DNA from: Clostridiales bacterium
Lineage (GTDB): Bacteria; Bacillota; Clostridia; Lachnospirales; Lachnospiraceae
Direction: 5' to 3'
DNA length: 64,000 nt
Assembly: GCA_018374355.1 (NCBI GenBank)
Contig: JAHAFI010000015.1
Coordinates: 1 to 64,000, forward strand
The position numbers and the translations under genes are program-made. Below are positions 6,601-15,746 of the stretch, piece after piece; within the stretch, counting starts at the first letter, position 1, and the number at the start of each line of letters is the position of its first letter. The notes beneath the pieces are model-generated. The model did not search any database. It was not told where the DNA came from and saw nothing but the letters and a program-made list of their open reading frames with translations.

Positions 6601-9600
6601 ATGATTAATAAACAGACAATTAAACAGATGACCAACAGCAAAACCTATCAGCGGGGAATGGACTTATATTTGAATGATGCTGTACTGGAATTTTCTCCAA
6701 CCAGCTTTATTGACGAACAGGGAGACAAAATTACAGCGATTGATGCTGCTGTGGAGGGCAGCAGCTACAACCGGGATTATACGGTGGAGATTGAGATTAA
6801 TGAGACAACCTCGGAGATCGTATATATCGACTGCGAATGTCCTGCCTTTGAAACGTATGATGGAATCTGTAAGCATTGTGTGGCGGTGCTTCTGGAATAT
6901 CTGGATAAGAAGGTTCAAACGCAGCCGGAAGAGGACATGAAGGCGCTGGAAGAATTTTTCCAGATGATGGGGGTAACAAAAGGAAATGTATTTAATAATT
7001 CCCAAAAAAGAATGCGGCAGACCAGCCCTCTTTTGAAAAAAGTTTTGTCCCAGTATTCCCTGCGGGAAAATGCGGCATTTCTTCCGGAAACAAAGCCGGG
7101 GCAGGTGCATCTGGAGCCCTATGTCATGTATAGCGGATACGGGCATTTCAGGGTGAAATTTAAAATTGGCATTACCCAGATGTATGTGGTGAAAAATATT
7201 TCCAAACTGATCCGCGATATTGAAGAAATGAATACGGTTTCCTATGGAAAAAAACTGGAGTTTCTGCACTGTATGGAGGCATTTGACCGGGAGAGCAGGC
7301 TATTGGTGGAATTTTTGATGGAGACAAGGGATACCCAGTCCTATCAGTATTTCAAAAGCTTTAACATCATGTATACGGGAGATAACAGAGACATTTCGCT
7401 GGAGGACAATCATCTGGATCTCTTCATGAATGCCATGGAGGACAGGGAATTTTCTGTGGAAGTGGAGAACGATTGGAGCGGACACAAAAGCGGCATGTAC
7501 CGAATCTGCCGGGAAAAACCTGCGGAGAAGCTGAAAATCAAAGGGGAAGAGGACGGAATCACGGTTTTTTCCCGGTTGATGGACTGCATCGAAGGACGGA
7601 CGTATCGGTATTATATCCGACAGTCAGAAGAAAAGCTCATCTATATGATTCCGAAAGCAGAAATGGAAGAAATCGACGAATTTGTAAAATACCTCTACAA
7701 CGAGGGGCGGGAAGAAATGTTTATCGGCAAAGAGGAGCTTCCTGTTTTTTCCAGAACCCTCCTTCCGACCCTTCAGAAGCATTTTCAGGTGGAGTGCGAA
7801 GATTTCTCTCCCCAACAGTATCTTCCTCAGGAGGTAAGCTTCGAGATCTATCTGGATGCGCCTCAGAAAGATATGGTAGTCTGCAAACTGCTGGGCTGCT
7901 ACGGGGAGAAAAAATACAACCTGTTCAAGTCTGATACCATCCGGGCAGGAGAGCAGGGAAGAGATGTGCGCCGGGAGATACAGGCGAAAGGCGTGGTGGG
8001 ACAGTTCTTCTATGCCTATGATGAAGCCACGGAAAGCATGGCCATGCAGGGTGAGGAAGAAATCTACCGTTTTCTCACCCAAGGAATGGAGTCCCTGAGG
8101 GAACTGGGAGAGGTTTTCGTTTCGGAGGAATTGAAAAAAATCAAGCTGGTTCACAAAGTTAAAATTCAGGTGGGCGTAAGCCTCAGCGGAAATCTGCTCC
8201 AGATGCAGATTAACAGCGAGCAGTTTACCAGAGAGCAGTTGGCGGAAATTCTTTCCCGCTATGAGAAAAAGAAGAAATACTACCGCCTGAAGACCGGGGA
8301 ATTCGTCCGCATGGATGAAGAAGGGATTCAGGTTCTGGACGATTTGAGAGAAAATTTCCAGTTGACGGATAAACAGATGCGGCAGGAGGAGATTGCCCTG
8401 CCGAAATACCGTGCGCTGTATCTGGACGGACGGCTGAAGGGAGAAGGCTTTCAGGTAAAGAAAAGCAGCGAATTCAAGCGGTTGATCCGAGATATGAAAA
8501 CAGTGGAGGACAATGATTTTGAGCTTCCCGAGACTCTTTCGGAAACCCTGCGGGAATACCAGAAAATGGGCTTCCTCTGGATGAAAACTTTGTGCCGGGC
8601 GCAGTTTGGCGGTATCCTTGCCGATGATATGGGATTGGGGAAAACCCTGCAGACCATTGCCTTTTTGCTGTCCGAATATCAGGAAGCAGAGGAGGGGGAA
8701 AAGAGAAGAGCTCTGATTGTCACTCCGGCTTCATTGGTGTATAACTGGAAAAACGAGTTTGAAAAATTTGCTCCGAAGCTTCCTGTGTATACGGTGACGG
8801 GAAATGTCAGAGAGCGGAAGGAAATGCTGGAAAATATCAAAGACAGGGCGGTATTGATTACCTCCTACCAGCTTCTTTACCGGGATGAAGAACTGTATGA
8901 AAAGATCAAATTTGATTATCAGATCATTGATGAGGCGCAGACCATTAAAAATCAGGGAAACCAGACTACGAAAGCAGTAAAAAGTGTGGAGTCTGCATTT
9001 CGTATGGCCCTTACCGGAACGCCTGTGGAAAACCAGTTGAGCGAACTGTGGAGTATTTTTGACTTTGTGATGCCGGGATTTTTATACAAATACCAGAGAT
9101 TCCGCAAGGAAATCGAGCTTCCTGTTGTGAAAAGTCAGGATGAAGAGGTGATGAAGCGGCTTCAGAGGATGATTCAGCCATTTGTCCTTAGGAGAACGAA
9201 ACAGGAGGTATTAAAAGAGCTGCCCGATAAAATTGAAAAATGCATGTACGCGGGAATGGAAGGGGAACAGCAGAAACTTTACACAGCCCATGCCCAGAGG
9301 CTTCAGATGCAGCTTGCCAAGCAGTCGGAGGAGGAGTTTAAGACCTCGAAAATCAAGATTTTGTCGGAGCTGACCCGGCTGCGGCAGCTTTGCTGTGACC
9401 CGGCGCTGTTCTATGAAGGTTACCGGGGAGAGTCTGCAAAGCTGGAATTGTGTATGGATCTGATTGCAGGAGCCGTTGCGGGAGGCCACAAGATGCTTCT
9501 GTTTTCCCAGTTTACCGGGATGCTGGATCGGATTACCGAAAGGCTTCAGGAGAAGAAGATATCCTATTATCTGCTTACCGGAAAAACCTCCAAAGAGGAC

Positions 9601-9948
9601 CGAATCCGTATGGCCGATCAGTTTAACACGGACGATACCTCAGTATTTTGTATCTCCCTGAAAGCGGGGGGAACGGGACTGAATCTTACGGGAGCAGATA
9701 TGGTAATACATTACGATCCATGGTGGAATGCGGCGGTGGAGACACAGGCCACAGACAGAGCCCACAGGATCGGGCAGAAACAGGCTGTGATGGTATATAA
9801 GCTCATCGCAAAGCATACCATTGAAGAAAAAATCGTGGAGCTGCAAAGCAGGAAAAAGGAGCTGGCTTCTCAGGTTCTCGGGGGTGAGGGAATCGGGCAG
9901 ATTTCCTTCAGCAAGGAGGATCTTCTGGAATTACTGGATACCGAATAA
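6601..9948 (+). CDS. SWIM zinc-finger SNF2-family DEAD/DEAH helicase
   Basis: A 1115-residue Swi2/Snf2 ATPase expected to translocate on double-stranded DNA. Residues 78-92 form a SWIM zinc finger (Cys78, Cys80, Cys90, His92). A long SNF2-associated domain fills residues 130-600. The motor starts near residue 650: motif I DDMGLGKT at about 678, motif II DEAQ at about 776, the TGTPVEN motif III, and in the second lobe KAGGTGLNLTGAD and the QATDRAHRIGQ motif VI. This is the usual full-length bacterial form found in Firmicutes. It is a monocistronic gene; ATG 6601 follows GAAGGATGA. Its 3' end overlaps the convergent oxidoreductase gene by 18 bases. Confidence 0.93.
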   Translation: MINKQTIKQMTNSKTYQRGMDLYLNDAVLEFSPTSFIDEQGDKITAIDAAVEGSSYNRDYTVEIEINETTSEIVYIDCECPAFETYDGICKHCVAVLLEYLDKKVQTQPEEDMKALEEFFQMMGVTKGNVFNNSQKRMRQTSPLLKKVLSQYSLRENAAFLPETKPGQVHLEPYVMYSGYGHFRVKFKIGITQMYVVKNISKLIRDIEEMNTVSYGKKLEFLHCMEAFDRESRLLVEFLMETRDTQSYQYFKSFNIMYTGDNRDISLEDNHLDLFMNAMEDREFSVEVENDWSGHKSGMYRICREKPAEKLKIKGEEDGITVFSRLMDCIEGRTYRYYIRQSEEKLIYMIPKAEMEEIDEFVKYLYNEGREEMFIGKEELPVFSRTLLPTLQKHFQVECEDFSPQQYLPQEVSFEIYLDAPQKDMVVCKLLGCYGEKKYNLFKSDTIRAGEQGRDVRREIQAKGVVGQFFYAYDEATESMAMQGEEEIYRFLTQGMESLRELGEVFVSEELKKIKLVHKVKIQVGVSLSGNLLQMQINSEQFTREQLAEILSRYEKKKKYYRLKTGEFVRMDEEGIQVLDDLRENFQLTDKQMRQEEIALPKYRALYLDGRLKGEGFQVKKSSEFKRLIRDMKTVEDNDFELPETLSETLREYQKMGFLWMKTLCRAQFGGILADDMGLGKTLQTIAFLLSEYQEAEEGEKRRALIVTPASLVYNWKNEFEKFAPKLPVYTVTGNVRERKEMLENIKDRAVLITSYQLLYRDEELYEKIKFDYQIIDEAQTIKNQGNQTTKAVKSVESAFRMALTGTPVENQLSELWSIFDFVMPGFLYKYQRFRKEIELPVVKSQDEEVMKRLQRMIQPFVLRRTKQEVLKELPDKIEKCMYAGMEGEQQKLYTAHAQRLQMQLAKQSEEEFKTSKIKILSELTRLRQLCCDPALFYEGYRGESAKLELCMDLIAGAVAGGHKMLLFSQFTGMLDRITERLQEKKISYYLLTGKTSKEDRIRMADQFNTDDTSVFCISLKAGGTGLNLTGADMVIHYDPWWNAAVETQATDRAHRIGQKQAVMVYKLIAKHTIEEKIVELQSRKKELASQVLGGEGIGQISFSKEDLLELLDTE

Positions 9949-11376
9949 GGTTCGAAGCCCCTTTTGCGCAGGATTGGATAAAAGATTGCCGTCATAATCA
10001 AACCGGGAGCCGTGACAGGGGCAGTCCCAGCTTTTTTCATCGGGATTCCATTCCAGTTGACAGCCCATATGGGGACAGCGGATATCTACCACATGAAGAA
10101 GGTGATGCTCGTCCTTGTATACGCCCAGCTTTTCTCCGTTGGAAAGGACAATGCCTCCGTGACCGCAGGGCAGCTCGTCAATACTTTTATCCGGAACTCT
10201 GAAAACCCTCCGGGTCAGCCCTTTTGCCGCATGCCCGGTCTCATGAGCCACTGCTTTTCCTTCTCTCAGGGAGAAGCGGAAGGGTTTCAGGATGGGGGCG
10301 ACGGCATTTTCTTTTCCGGTGAGGGCATCGCAGAGGATAAGGGAGGCGGTCATGGAAGCGGTCATCCCCCATTTTTGAAAGCCGGAGGCCACGTACCAGT
10401 GGGGATGGGTCAGAGCGTAGGGACCGATAAAAGGCAGATGGTCTCCGGTGATGCAGTCCTGCGCCGACCAGCAGGCAGTCTCCCTGCTGTTTGGAAAAAG
10501 CTCCCGGGCTTTTTTTCGAAGGGATTCGTAACAGCCGCCCTCCGGGTTTTCTCCGGTGCGATGGCCAGCCCCTCCGAACAGAAGGAGATCATGGTAGTTT
10601 CGGAAGGAGTAGGTAAATTCCCCCTCACCGATAAACATCCCGTCCGTTTTCATTGCGTTTTCCAACGCCAGCACATAGGAGCGTTCCTGATGCATCCGGG
10701 CAAAATAAAAACCGGGCACATTGCGGATGGGATAATGGCAGGCGAAAATCACGGCTTTTGCGGTAACAGCCCCGTTTTCGGTGTAGACGGTAAGATCTTT
10801 GACCTCTTTTACCTGAGAATGCTCGTAAATGGTCAGGGAAGCAGCCAGAGCTTTGATAAACTTCAGGGGATGAAACTGGGCCTGATGCTGGAAACGCACC
10901 GCTCCTGCAGCGGGAAGGGGCAGAGAAACGTGCTCTGTAAAGGAGGCAGGAAGCCCCAGACTGGCGGCTGCCTGCACTTCCTTTTTTAAAAGGACGGCGT
11001 CATCAGAATAGACGTAGCCGTCGGTTTCCTCAAAATCACAGGAAATTTTTTTCAAATCAATGATCCGCCGATATTCCTGAAGGGCAAATTCATTTGCTTT
11101 TCCATATAGGGCGGCCTTTTCTTTTCCGAGGCTTTCCACAAGGCGGTGATACAAAAGACCATGCTGGGAAGTGATTTTTGCAGTGGTATTGCAGGTCTGC
11201 CCGGAGGCGATGCGCCCGGATTCCAGAAGAATGACTTTGATTCCGGCACACTGCAGCCGGTAGGCAGTGAGGATTCCGGTCATACCTGCACCGATGATCA
11301 CGGCATCAGCTTCCAGATATCCTTCCAAAGATGGTCTGCTGTCGATAGTACATGTTTTACTCCAGATAGATTCCAT
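9931..11376 (-). CDS. FAD-dependent oxidoreductase fused to a Rieske [2Fe-2S] domain
   Basis: A 481-residue fusion. Residues 24-55 hold the dinucleotide-binding GAGMTGILTAYRL motif followed by the acidic strand end LLESG, and a DAO-type (D-amino-acid oxidase/glycine oxidase-like) fold runs to about residue 370. The C terminus is a Rieske domain: Cys434-X-His436 and Cys452-X2-His455 are the cluster ligands (CPHMGC and CPCH). Such fusions are widespread in Firmicutes and Actinobacteria; the electron donor and substrate are not established. GAGGAAATC lies just before ATG 11376. The gene stands alone and converges on the SNF2 gene with an 18-base coding overlap. Confidence 0.9.
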   Translation of the reverse strand: MESIWSKTCTIDSRPSLEGYLEADAVIIGAGMTGILTAYRLQCAGIKVILLESGRIASGQTCNTTAKITSQHGLLYHRLVESLGKEKAALYGKANEFALQEYRRIIDLKKISCDFEETDGYVYSDDAVLLKKEVQAAASLGLPASFTEHVSLPLPAAGAVRFQHQAQFHPLKFIKALAASLTIYEHSQVKEVKDLTVYTENGAVTAKAVIFACHYPIRNVPGFYFARMHQERSYVLALENAMKTDGMFIGEGEFTYSFRNYHDLLLFGGAGHRTGENPEGGCYESLRKKARELFPNSRETACWSAQDCITGDHLPFIGPYALTHPHWYVASGFQKWGMTASMTASLILCDALTGKENAVAPILKPFRFSLREGKAVAHETGHAAKGLTRRVFRVPDKSIDELPCGHGGIVLSNGEKLGVYKDEHHLLHVVDIRCPHMGCQLEWNPDEKSWDCPCHGSRFDYDGNLLSNPAQKGLRTLFGIQ

Positions 11377-11445
11377 GATTTCCTCCCAAAATTCGTTGTG
11401 TCATGAGGATAGGTTCTGCAAAATCTGAGATTTTATACGGAATAA

Positions 11446-11498
11446 ACGTTAACCTTATAAAAATGTAAGTTGACAATCAAAAACTTCTGTGTTATCTT
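11446..11498 (+). promoter_or_regulatory. bioY promoter overlapped by a BirA-type biotin operator
   Basis: The -35 TTGACA (11470-11475) and -10 TATCTT (11493-11498) are separated by exactly 17 bases. A BirA-like inverted repeat surrounds the -35: left half ACGTTAACC at 11446-11454 and right half AGTTGACAA at 11468-11476, 13 bases apart, compared with the known TTGTNAACC-N14-16-GGTTNACAA. Biotinyl-AMP-loaded BirA bound here would block RNA polymerase. The match is imperfect, but the gene downstream is a biotin transporter component, which makes the assignment strong. Confidence 0.75.
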
Positions 11499-11504
11499 GA
11501 ATAT

Positions 11505-11580
11505 CGGATAAAGTCGTCATGGAAAACATGACACGCGCCTTTCAGCGCTAGGCCGGGGCGTACCTGCAAAAGGGAGGTAT
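11505..11580 (+). promoter_or_regulatory. Folded 5' leader of bioY
   Basis: From the predicted transcription start to the ribosome binding site the leader can form successive hairpins. GTCATG (11516-11521) pairs with CATGAC (11527-11532) around a GAAAA loop; ACGC/GCGT enclose a GC-rich arm between 11533 and 11561; and TACCT (11561-11565) pairs with AGGTA (11575-11579), which covers part of the GGGAGGT ribosome binding site. No known riboswitch class was recognised. It could simply be a stable leader. Confidence 0.4.
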
Positions 11581-11588
11581 AGAAGAAA

Positions 11589-12149
11589 ATGACAACGATG
11601 ACAAGAGAAAGAAGCAAGACCTACGATATGGTATACATAGGAATTTTTGCGGTAATTATCGCAATCTGTTCATGGATTTCCATTCCCACGGTGGTACCGT
11701 TTACCCTGCAGACCTTTGCGGTTTTTCTTTCCGTGAGCGTCTTGGGTGGAAAACGAGGAACGGCGGCAGTGCTGGTTTATATTCTTCTGGGAGCAGTGGG
11801 AATTCCTGTTTTTGCCGGATTTAACGCAGGAATCGGATATCTGGCAGGAAATACCGGGGGATATGTGATTGGCTTTTTAGCTTCTGCGCTGGTGATGTGG
11901 GGAATGGAAAAGGTGATGGGAAGAAAGACATGGATGCTGGCGGTTCAGATGGTTGTGGGACTTTTGGTATGCTATGGTTTCGGCACCGTCTGGTTTATGA
12001 TTGTATACGCAAACAATACCGGAGCCATCGGGCTGGGCGCTGTACTGGGCTGGTGCGTGATTCCGTTTATTATCCCGGATTTACTCAAAATCGGTCTGGC
12101 TCTGGCGGTTGGGAAAAAATTATCCCGAATTTTAAACAAAAGTGTCTAA
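11589..12149 (+). CDS. bioY: Biotin ECF transporter S component BioY
   Basis: The 186-residue membrane protein binds biotin for uptake through the energy-coupling-factor transporter (shared EcfAA'T, not encoded here). It shows the family's six hydrophobic helices, including the diagnostic IPVVPFTLQTFAVFL-type segment (here ISIPTVVPFTLQTFAVF), the GKRGTAAVLVYILLGAVGIPVFAGF region and the later NTGGYVIGF segment. ATG 11589 follows GGGAGGT at 11572-11578. Its promoter is overlapped by a BirA box, so expression should rise when biotin is scarce. A terminator hairpin follows at 12205. No other biotin genes are in the window, suggesting biotin salvage. Confidence 0.92.
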   Translation: MTTMTRERSKTYDMVYIGIFAVIIAICSWISIPTVVPFTLQTFAVFLSVSVLGGKRGTAAVLVYILLGAVGIPVFAGFNAGIGYLAGNTGGYVIGFLASALVMWGMEKVMGRKTWMLAVQMVVGLLVCYGFGTVWFMIVYANNTGAIGLGAVLGWCVIPFIIPDLLKIGLALAVGKKLSRILNKSV

Positions 12150-12204
12150 GAATGTAGTATAATAATAAAATATGGAGTGGGGAACCACATAGCAGGAAGG
12201 AAAG

Positions 12205-12251
12205 ATCCGCTATCGTCAATTGGAGTGTCCATTGCGATAGCGGATTTTTAT
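12205..12251 (+). terminator. Strong rho-independent terminator after bioY
   Basis: ATCCGCTATCG (12205-12215) pairs perfectly with CGATAGCGGAT (12235-12245), and the inner CAAT/ATTG extends the stem; TTTTTATCTT follows. It lies 55 bases after the bioY stop. A TATAAT-like sequence at 12163-12168 and a GTGG-GGAA-CCAC mini-hairpin precede it, so the whole 12163-12251 segment could also be an independent leader for the histidine kinase gene downstream. Confidence 0.8.
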
Positions 12252-12301
12252 CTTCTTCCAAGGCGTACTAGAAAAGACATCAGGAAAAGGAAAACAAAAA
12301 T

Positions 12302-14089
12302 ATGAAAATGAAATACCTTCATTCAAGACCGATTTTCGTACAGTTGGTTATATTTTCTCTGTTGATCAGTCTGATTCCCATTGGGATTGTGGGGACGTAT
12401 TTGTTTCGCAGGCTGGAAAATATGGTGGTTGAGGAAATGGTTGACTATCACAGTCAGATTGTGTCCCAGTACACAAAGAATATAGAAGAAAAACTGGACC
12501 AGTATCAGGAAAGTCTGCAGTTTATTGCCAATAATACGGTGATTTTGAATACTCTGACCGAGAAGGACGGCAATGCTTATATAAACGGCGGGATTATCAG
12601 TGAGGAGGTAGCAAAGTCCCTGCTTCTGGAAAAGCAGAGTGAAATCCGAAATTGTATGATTTATTCCCAACTGGAGGAAAATCCCGTTTACGGTAGATGC
12701 GCTTCCATGTTTTCGGAGGCCCGTTTGGAAAGCTGGTATCAGGAGGATTTTCCGGGACGGGACGGGTGGTTCACCTATCAGACCAGTGAGGATAAGCAGC
12801 CGATTCTGTCTCTGGTAAAAACTATTGAACAGGCGGATGTCAACCGCTTTAGAGTGGATAAGATGGGTTTTGTAAAAATGGATGTGAAGATGAACCGGCT
12901 GTTTGCTCCGGCCCCTCAGGGAAATGGAAAGGATACCGCATACGATGTAATCATCTATGAGGAAAACAGGGGAATCCTCTATGCAACCGATATACAGAAA
13001 GAGAAAGTCTTGTGGAAGTATTTGGAACAGAATAAAGGTAAGCTGGAGGGGAAAGGGGAGACGGAGGGCCCCCGGGAACTGGAGGCCTATGTGATCAATC
13101 AGGCGGAGCTTGAGAACGTAGGGCTGAAAATGCTGTTTTTATTTGATAATCAGGAACTGCTCAAAAGAAAGATGGAGATAAAAAATCTGGTGTTTCCGTT
13201 GATTCTCGTTGTAATCCTGCTGGTGGTGGGATGTTCTTATCTGTACAGCCGGGATTTCTCTTCCCGTATCGAAGTGCTGGTAGGAAAATTTAAGGCCGCC
13301 GAGACGGGAGATCTGGCCATCCGGATGCCCATAGAGGGAAATGATGAGGTGGCGGTTCTTGACCAGAAGTTTAATCACATGCTGGTGCGGCTGGACCAGC
13401 TCATCAAAACCAACTACATCCAGCAGATGGAAAATAAAGAGGCCCAGCTTCGCAATCTCCAGCTTCAGATCAATCCTCATTTTCTTTATAATACGCTGGA
13501 GACCATAAGCTCTATTGCGGCGGTGAAACAGGCTTTTGTGGTCTGCGATATGTGTCAGAGACTGGGAGATATTTTCCGCTACAGTTTAGGAAAAGATTAC
13601 GGCGAATTTGTGACGCTGGAGCAGGAGCTTTCCCATACCCAGAACTATATTTTTATCCAGAAAATCCGCCATGGAAATCGTTTTGAAGCATTTTACAGTG
13701 TGGAGGTAGATGTGACCCGGTACCGGGTTCTGCGTTTTATTTTGCAGCCCATCGTGGAAAATGCGATTCTTCACGGATTGGGAGAACTGACCGGTACGGG
13801 GACACTGGAGATTTCCATATATGAAGAGGATGAGATGCTGATGATTCGGATCACCGATGACGGCGTGGGAATGGGAAAAGAAAAGGTTGAAGAACTGAAT
13901 GAATATATCAACAGTGAGAAGAGAAATGATGATTCAAAGAAAAGCATCGGTATACGAAATGTAAATCAGAGGATCAAGCTTTCCTGTGGTGAAAGATACG
14001 GTGTGACGATCGAAAGCCTGCCGTATCAGGGAAGCTGTTTTACACTGCGTCTGCCGATGATCGAGGGAGGGGAAGGAAATGAGACATAA
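12302..14089 (+). CDS. YesM/LytS-type sensor histidine kinase
   Basis: A 595-residue membrane sensor kinase. An N-terminal membrane helix (residues 12-33) is followed by an extracellular Cache-like domain to about residue 285, a second helix near 290-312 (LVFPLILVVILLVVGCSYLY), a HAMP linker, and the His_kinase domain with the phosphoacceptor in the LQINPHFLYNTLE motif near residue 393. An HATPase region with DDGVGMG closes it. Such kinases sense extracellular sugars or their binding proteins. The response regulator gene overlaps its 3' end by 11 bases, so the two are co-translated. Confidence 0.92.
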   Translation: MKMKYLHSRPIFVQLVIFSLLISLIPIGIVGTYLFRRLENMVVEEMVDYHSQIVSQYTKNIEEKLDQYQESLQFIANNTVILNTLTEKDGNAYINGGIISEEVAKSLLLEKQSEIRNCMIYSQLEENPVYGRCASMFSEARLESWYQEDFPGRDGWFTYQTSEDKQPILSLVKTIEQADVNRFRVDKMGFVKMDVKMNRLFAPAPQGNGKDTAYDVIIYEENRGILYATDIQKEKVLWKYLEQNKGKLEGKGETEGPRELEAYVINQAELENVGLKMLFLFDNQELLKRKMEIKNLVFPLILVVILLVVGCSYLYSRDFSSRIEVLVGKFKAAETGDLAIRMPIEGNDEVAVLDQKFNHMLVRLDQLIKTNYIQQMENKEAQLRNLQLQINPHFLYNTLETISSIAAVKQAFVVCDMCQRLGDIFRYSLGKDYGEFVTLEQELSHTQNYIFIQKIRHGNRFEAFYSVEVDVTRYRVLRFILQPIVENAILHGLGELTGTGTLEISIYEEDEMLMIRITDDGVGMGKEKVEELNEYINSEKRNDDSKKSIGIRNVNQRIKLSCGERYGVTIESLPYQGSCFTLRLPMIEGGEGNET

Positions 14090-15698
14090 TTTGCTGATTG
14101 TTGATGACGAGGAATTGATTCGTCAGGGACTGAGGGCCAGACTGGATTATCTGGAAATTGAGACCGATGAGATTTTTGAGGCTTCTAACGGAAAGGAAGC
14201 ATTGGAAATTGTAAAGAATCATCCGGTGGATGTGGTGATTACCGATATCCGTATGCCGGATATGGATGGACTGACTATGATCCGGGAGATACAAAAATTT
14301 CAGGAGCATATTCAGTTTATGGTGTTAAGCGGTTATGCTGAATTTTCCTATGCGGAGACAGCCATCAGTCTGGGAGTCAAGGCGTATCTGCTGAAACCAA
14401 TCTCCAATGAAGAATTGAAGGAAAATTTTCAGAAAATTTACACCTCGCTGGAAAAAAAAGTGAATATTTACAGGGCGGTGCGGATGAAGGACCGGTTGGA
14501 CAGGGAAAAACAGGAGTACCATCTGGAAAAGGAGATCAATGCCTTCGTTTCCGGGGCATCCGGCGGCATGATTGATGTGGAGCATTTGTGTCAGGCAAAA
14601 GGGATTTCGCTTCAGGGATACAGCCAGTCAGACCGCAGGATGTTTCTGGCAGTCATCGATGTGGACCGGAAAAGCTATGAGGGGGAAGGCTTCAGCCATA
14701 CGGACCACGAACTGATTCGTTTTTCTATCAAAAATGTGTTTCATGAGGCGGAGAGCTCCTGTCAAAAGCTGGTTGTAAACAGTTTGTATGATTACAACCG
14801 TCTCTATGCCCTGTTCTTTCTGGAGGATGAGAGAAGGCTGCATAACGAAATCGAAAAAATTTTCCTGACCATGCGTTCCGTTCTGGAAAAGATGAACATT
14901 TATATCACTATGGGCGTAAGCAAATGTACCCGGGAGCTGAAAATGCAGTCGGTAAATGAGGCGAGGGGCGCCCTGAAGCAGAGAATCATCTACGGGGACT
15001 CCAATCTGTACTTTTATGAAGATATCAAAGTAATCCGGGAACCGGAGCTTTCTTCCGCCCAGCTTCATCTTTTGAACCGTTATCTGGAAAAAAATGAACT
15101 CCATAAGATCAAGGAGCTCTTAATGGAAATTTTTTCGGAAGAGAGAGTACGGAAGTATGGAACTCCGTATCTGAGGATTATGTGGGTACGGATTATGAAT
15201 GCCATTTACCATTACTATGAAAAACGGGCTGATAAACGGGCAGGAATCGAGAAGGTACTGCTGAATATGGAGCTTTTGGAAAAAATCCGGTCTGTGGAGG
15301 AAATCAGGGAATCCATCATCGAGATCATCATGGCATGTGCCAGAACAGACAATGTGACGGAGGTGGATGTAAAGAGCAGGATTCAGATGGCTGTCCAGTA
15401 TATCAAGGAACATTACAATGAAAATATTACTATCAATGAGCTTGCAGAACGGTATGAGATGAGCCCCAACTATTTTTCTTCCATGTTTAAAAAAGAGGTA
15501 CAGCAGTCCACGGTGAACTATATAACGGAGATTCGTATGGAGGAAGCGAGAAAGCTTCTGGAACGGTCCCAGCTCAGTGTGGTGGATATTGCGAAAAAGG
15601 TGGGCTATGAGGACAGCCAGTATTTCTTCCGTGTGTTTAAAAAATATACAGAGATGACGCCCCTCCGCTACCGGGAGAAAAACCGGATACCGGGGTGA
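14079..15698 (+). CDS. YesN-type response regulator with AraC DNA-binding domain
   Basis: A 539-residue regulator. The receiver domain has the acidic pair DD at residues 9-10, phosphoacceptor Asp56 in VITDIRMPDMDG, and the conserved Lys in LKPI. A long middle domain (about 150-420) is typical of YesN proteins. Two AraC helix-turn-helix motifs occupy the last 100 residues (ITINELAERYEMSPNYFSSM and VVDIAKKVGYEDSQYFFRVF). It most likely activates the operons starting at 17336 and 19141, whose promoters share 22-bp-period half-sites. A terminator follows immediately. Confidence 0.92.
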   Translation: MRHNLLIVDDEELIRQGLRARLDYLEIETDEIFEASNGKEALEIVKNHPVDVVITDIRMPDMDGLTMIREIQKFQEHIQFMVLSGYAEFSYAETAISLGVKAYLLKPISNEELKENFQKIYTSLEKKVNIYRAVRMKDRLDREKQEYHLEKEINAFVSGASGGMIDVEHLCQAKGISLQGYSQSDRRMFLAVIDVDRKSYEGEGFSHTDHELIRFSIKNVFHEAESSCQKLVVNSLYDYNRLYALFFLEDERRLHNEIEKIFLTMRSVLEKMNIYITMGVSKCTRELKMQSVNEARGALKQRIIYGDSNLYFYEDIKVIREPELSSAQLHLLNRYLEKNELHKIKELLMEIFSEERVRKYGTPYLRIMWVRIMNAIYHYYEKRADKRAGIEKVLLNMELLEKIRSVEEIRESIIEIIMACARTDNVTEVDVKSRIQMAVQYIKEHYNENITINELAERYEMSPNYFSSMFKKEVQQSTVNYITEIRMEEARKLLERSQLSVVDIAKKVGYEDSQYFFRVFKKYTEMTPLRYREKNRIPG

Positions 15699-15705
15699 AA
15701 AAAGA

Positions 15706-15742
15706 AAAACAACCGGAAACTTTCGTTCCCCGGTTGTTTTTC
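15706..15742. terminator. Bidirectional terminator between convergent operons
   Basis: AAAACAACCGG (15706-15716) pairs with CCGGTTGTTTT (15730-15740). A-rich sequence on the left and T-rich on the right let it work in both directions, ending the YesMN operon and the minus-strand PHP operon. Confidence 0.85.
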
Positions 15743-15746
15743 GCAA

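Noticed and set aside
10012..10989. Long open frame opposite the FAD/Rieske oxidoreductase gene
   Set aside because: It is the complement of a clearly coding gene with conserved motifs, has no ribosome binding site, and its product is low-complexity; an antisense shadow.
12170..12215. Possible second ZTP riboswitch because of GTGGGGAACCAC
   Set aside because: The conserved GCCGNCCGCCTGGGC domain and pseudoknot partner are missing; only the small hairpin is similar.
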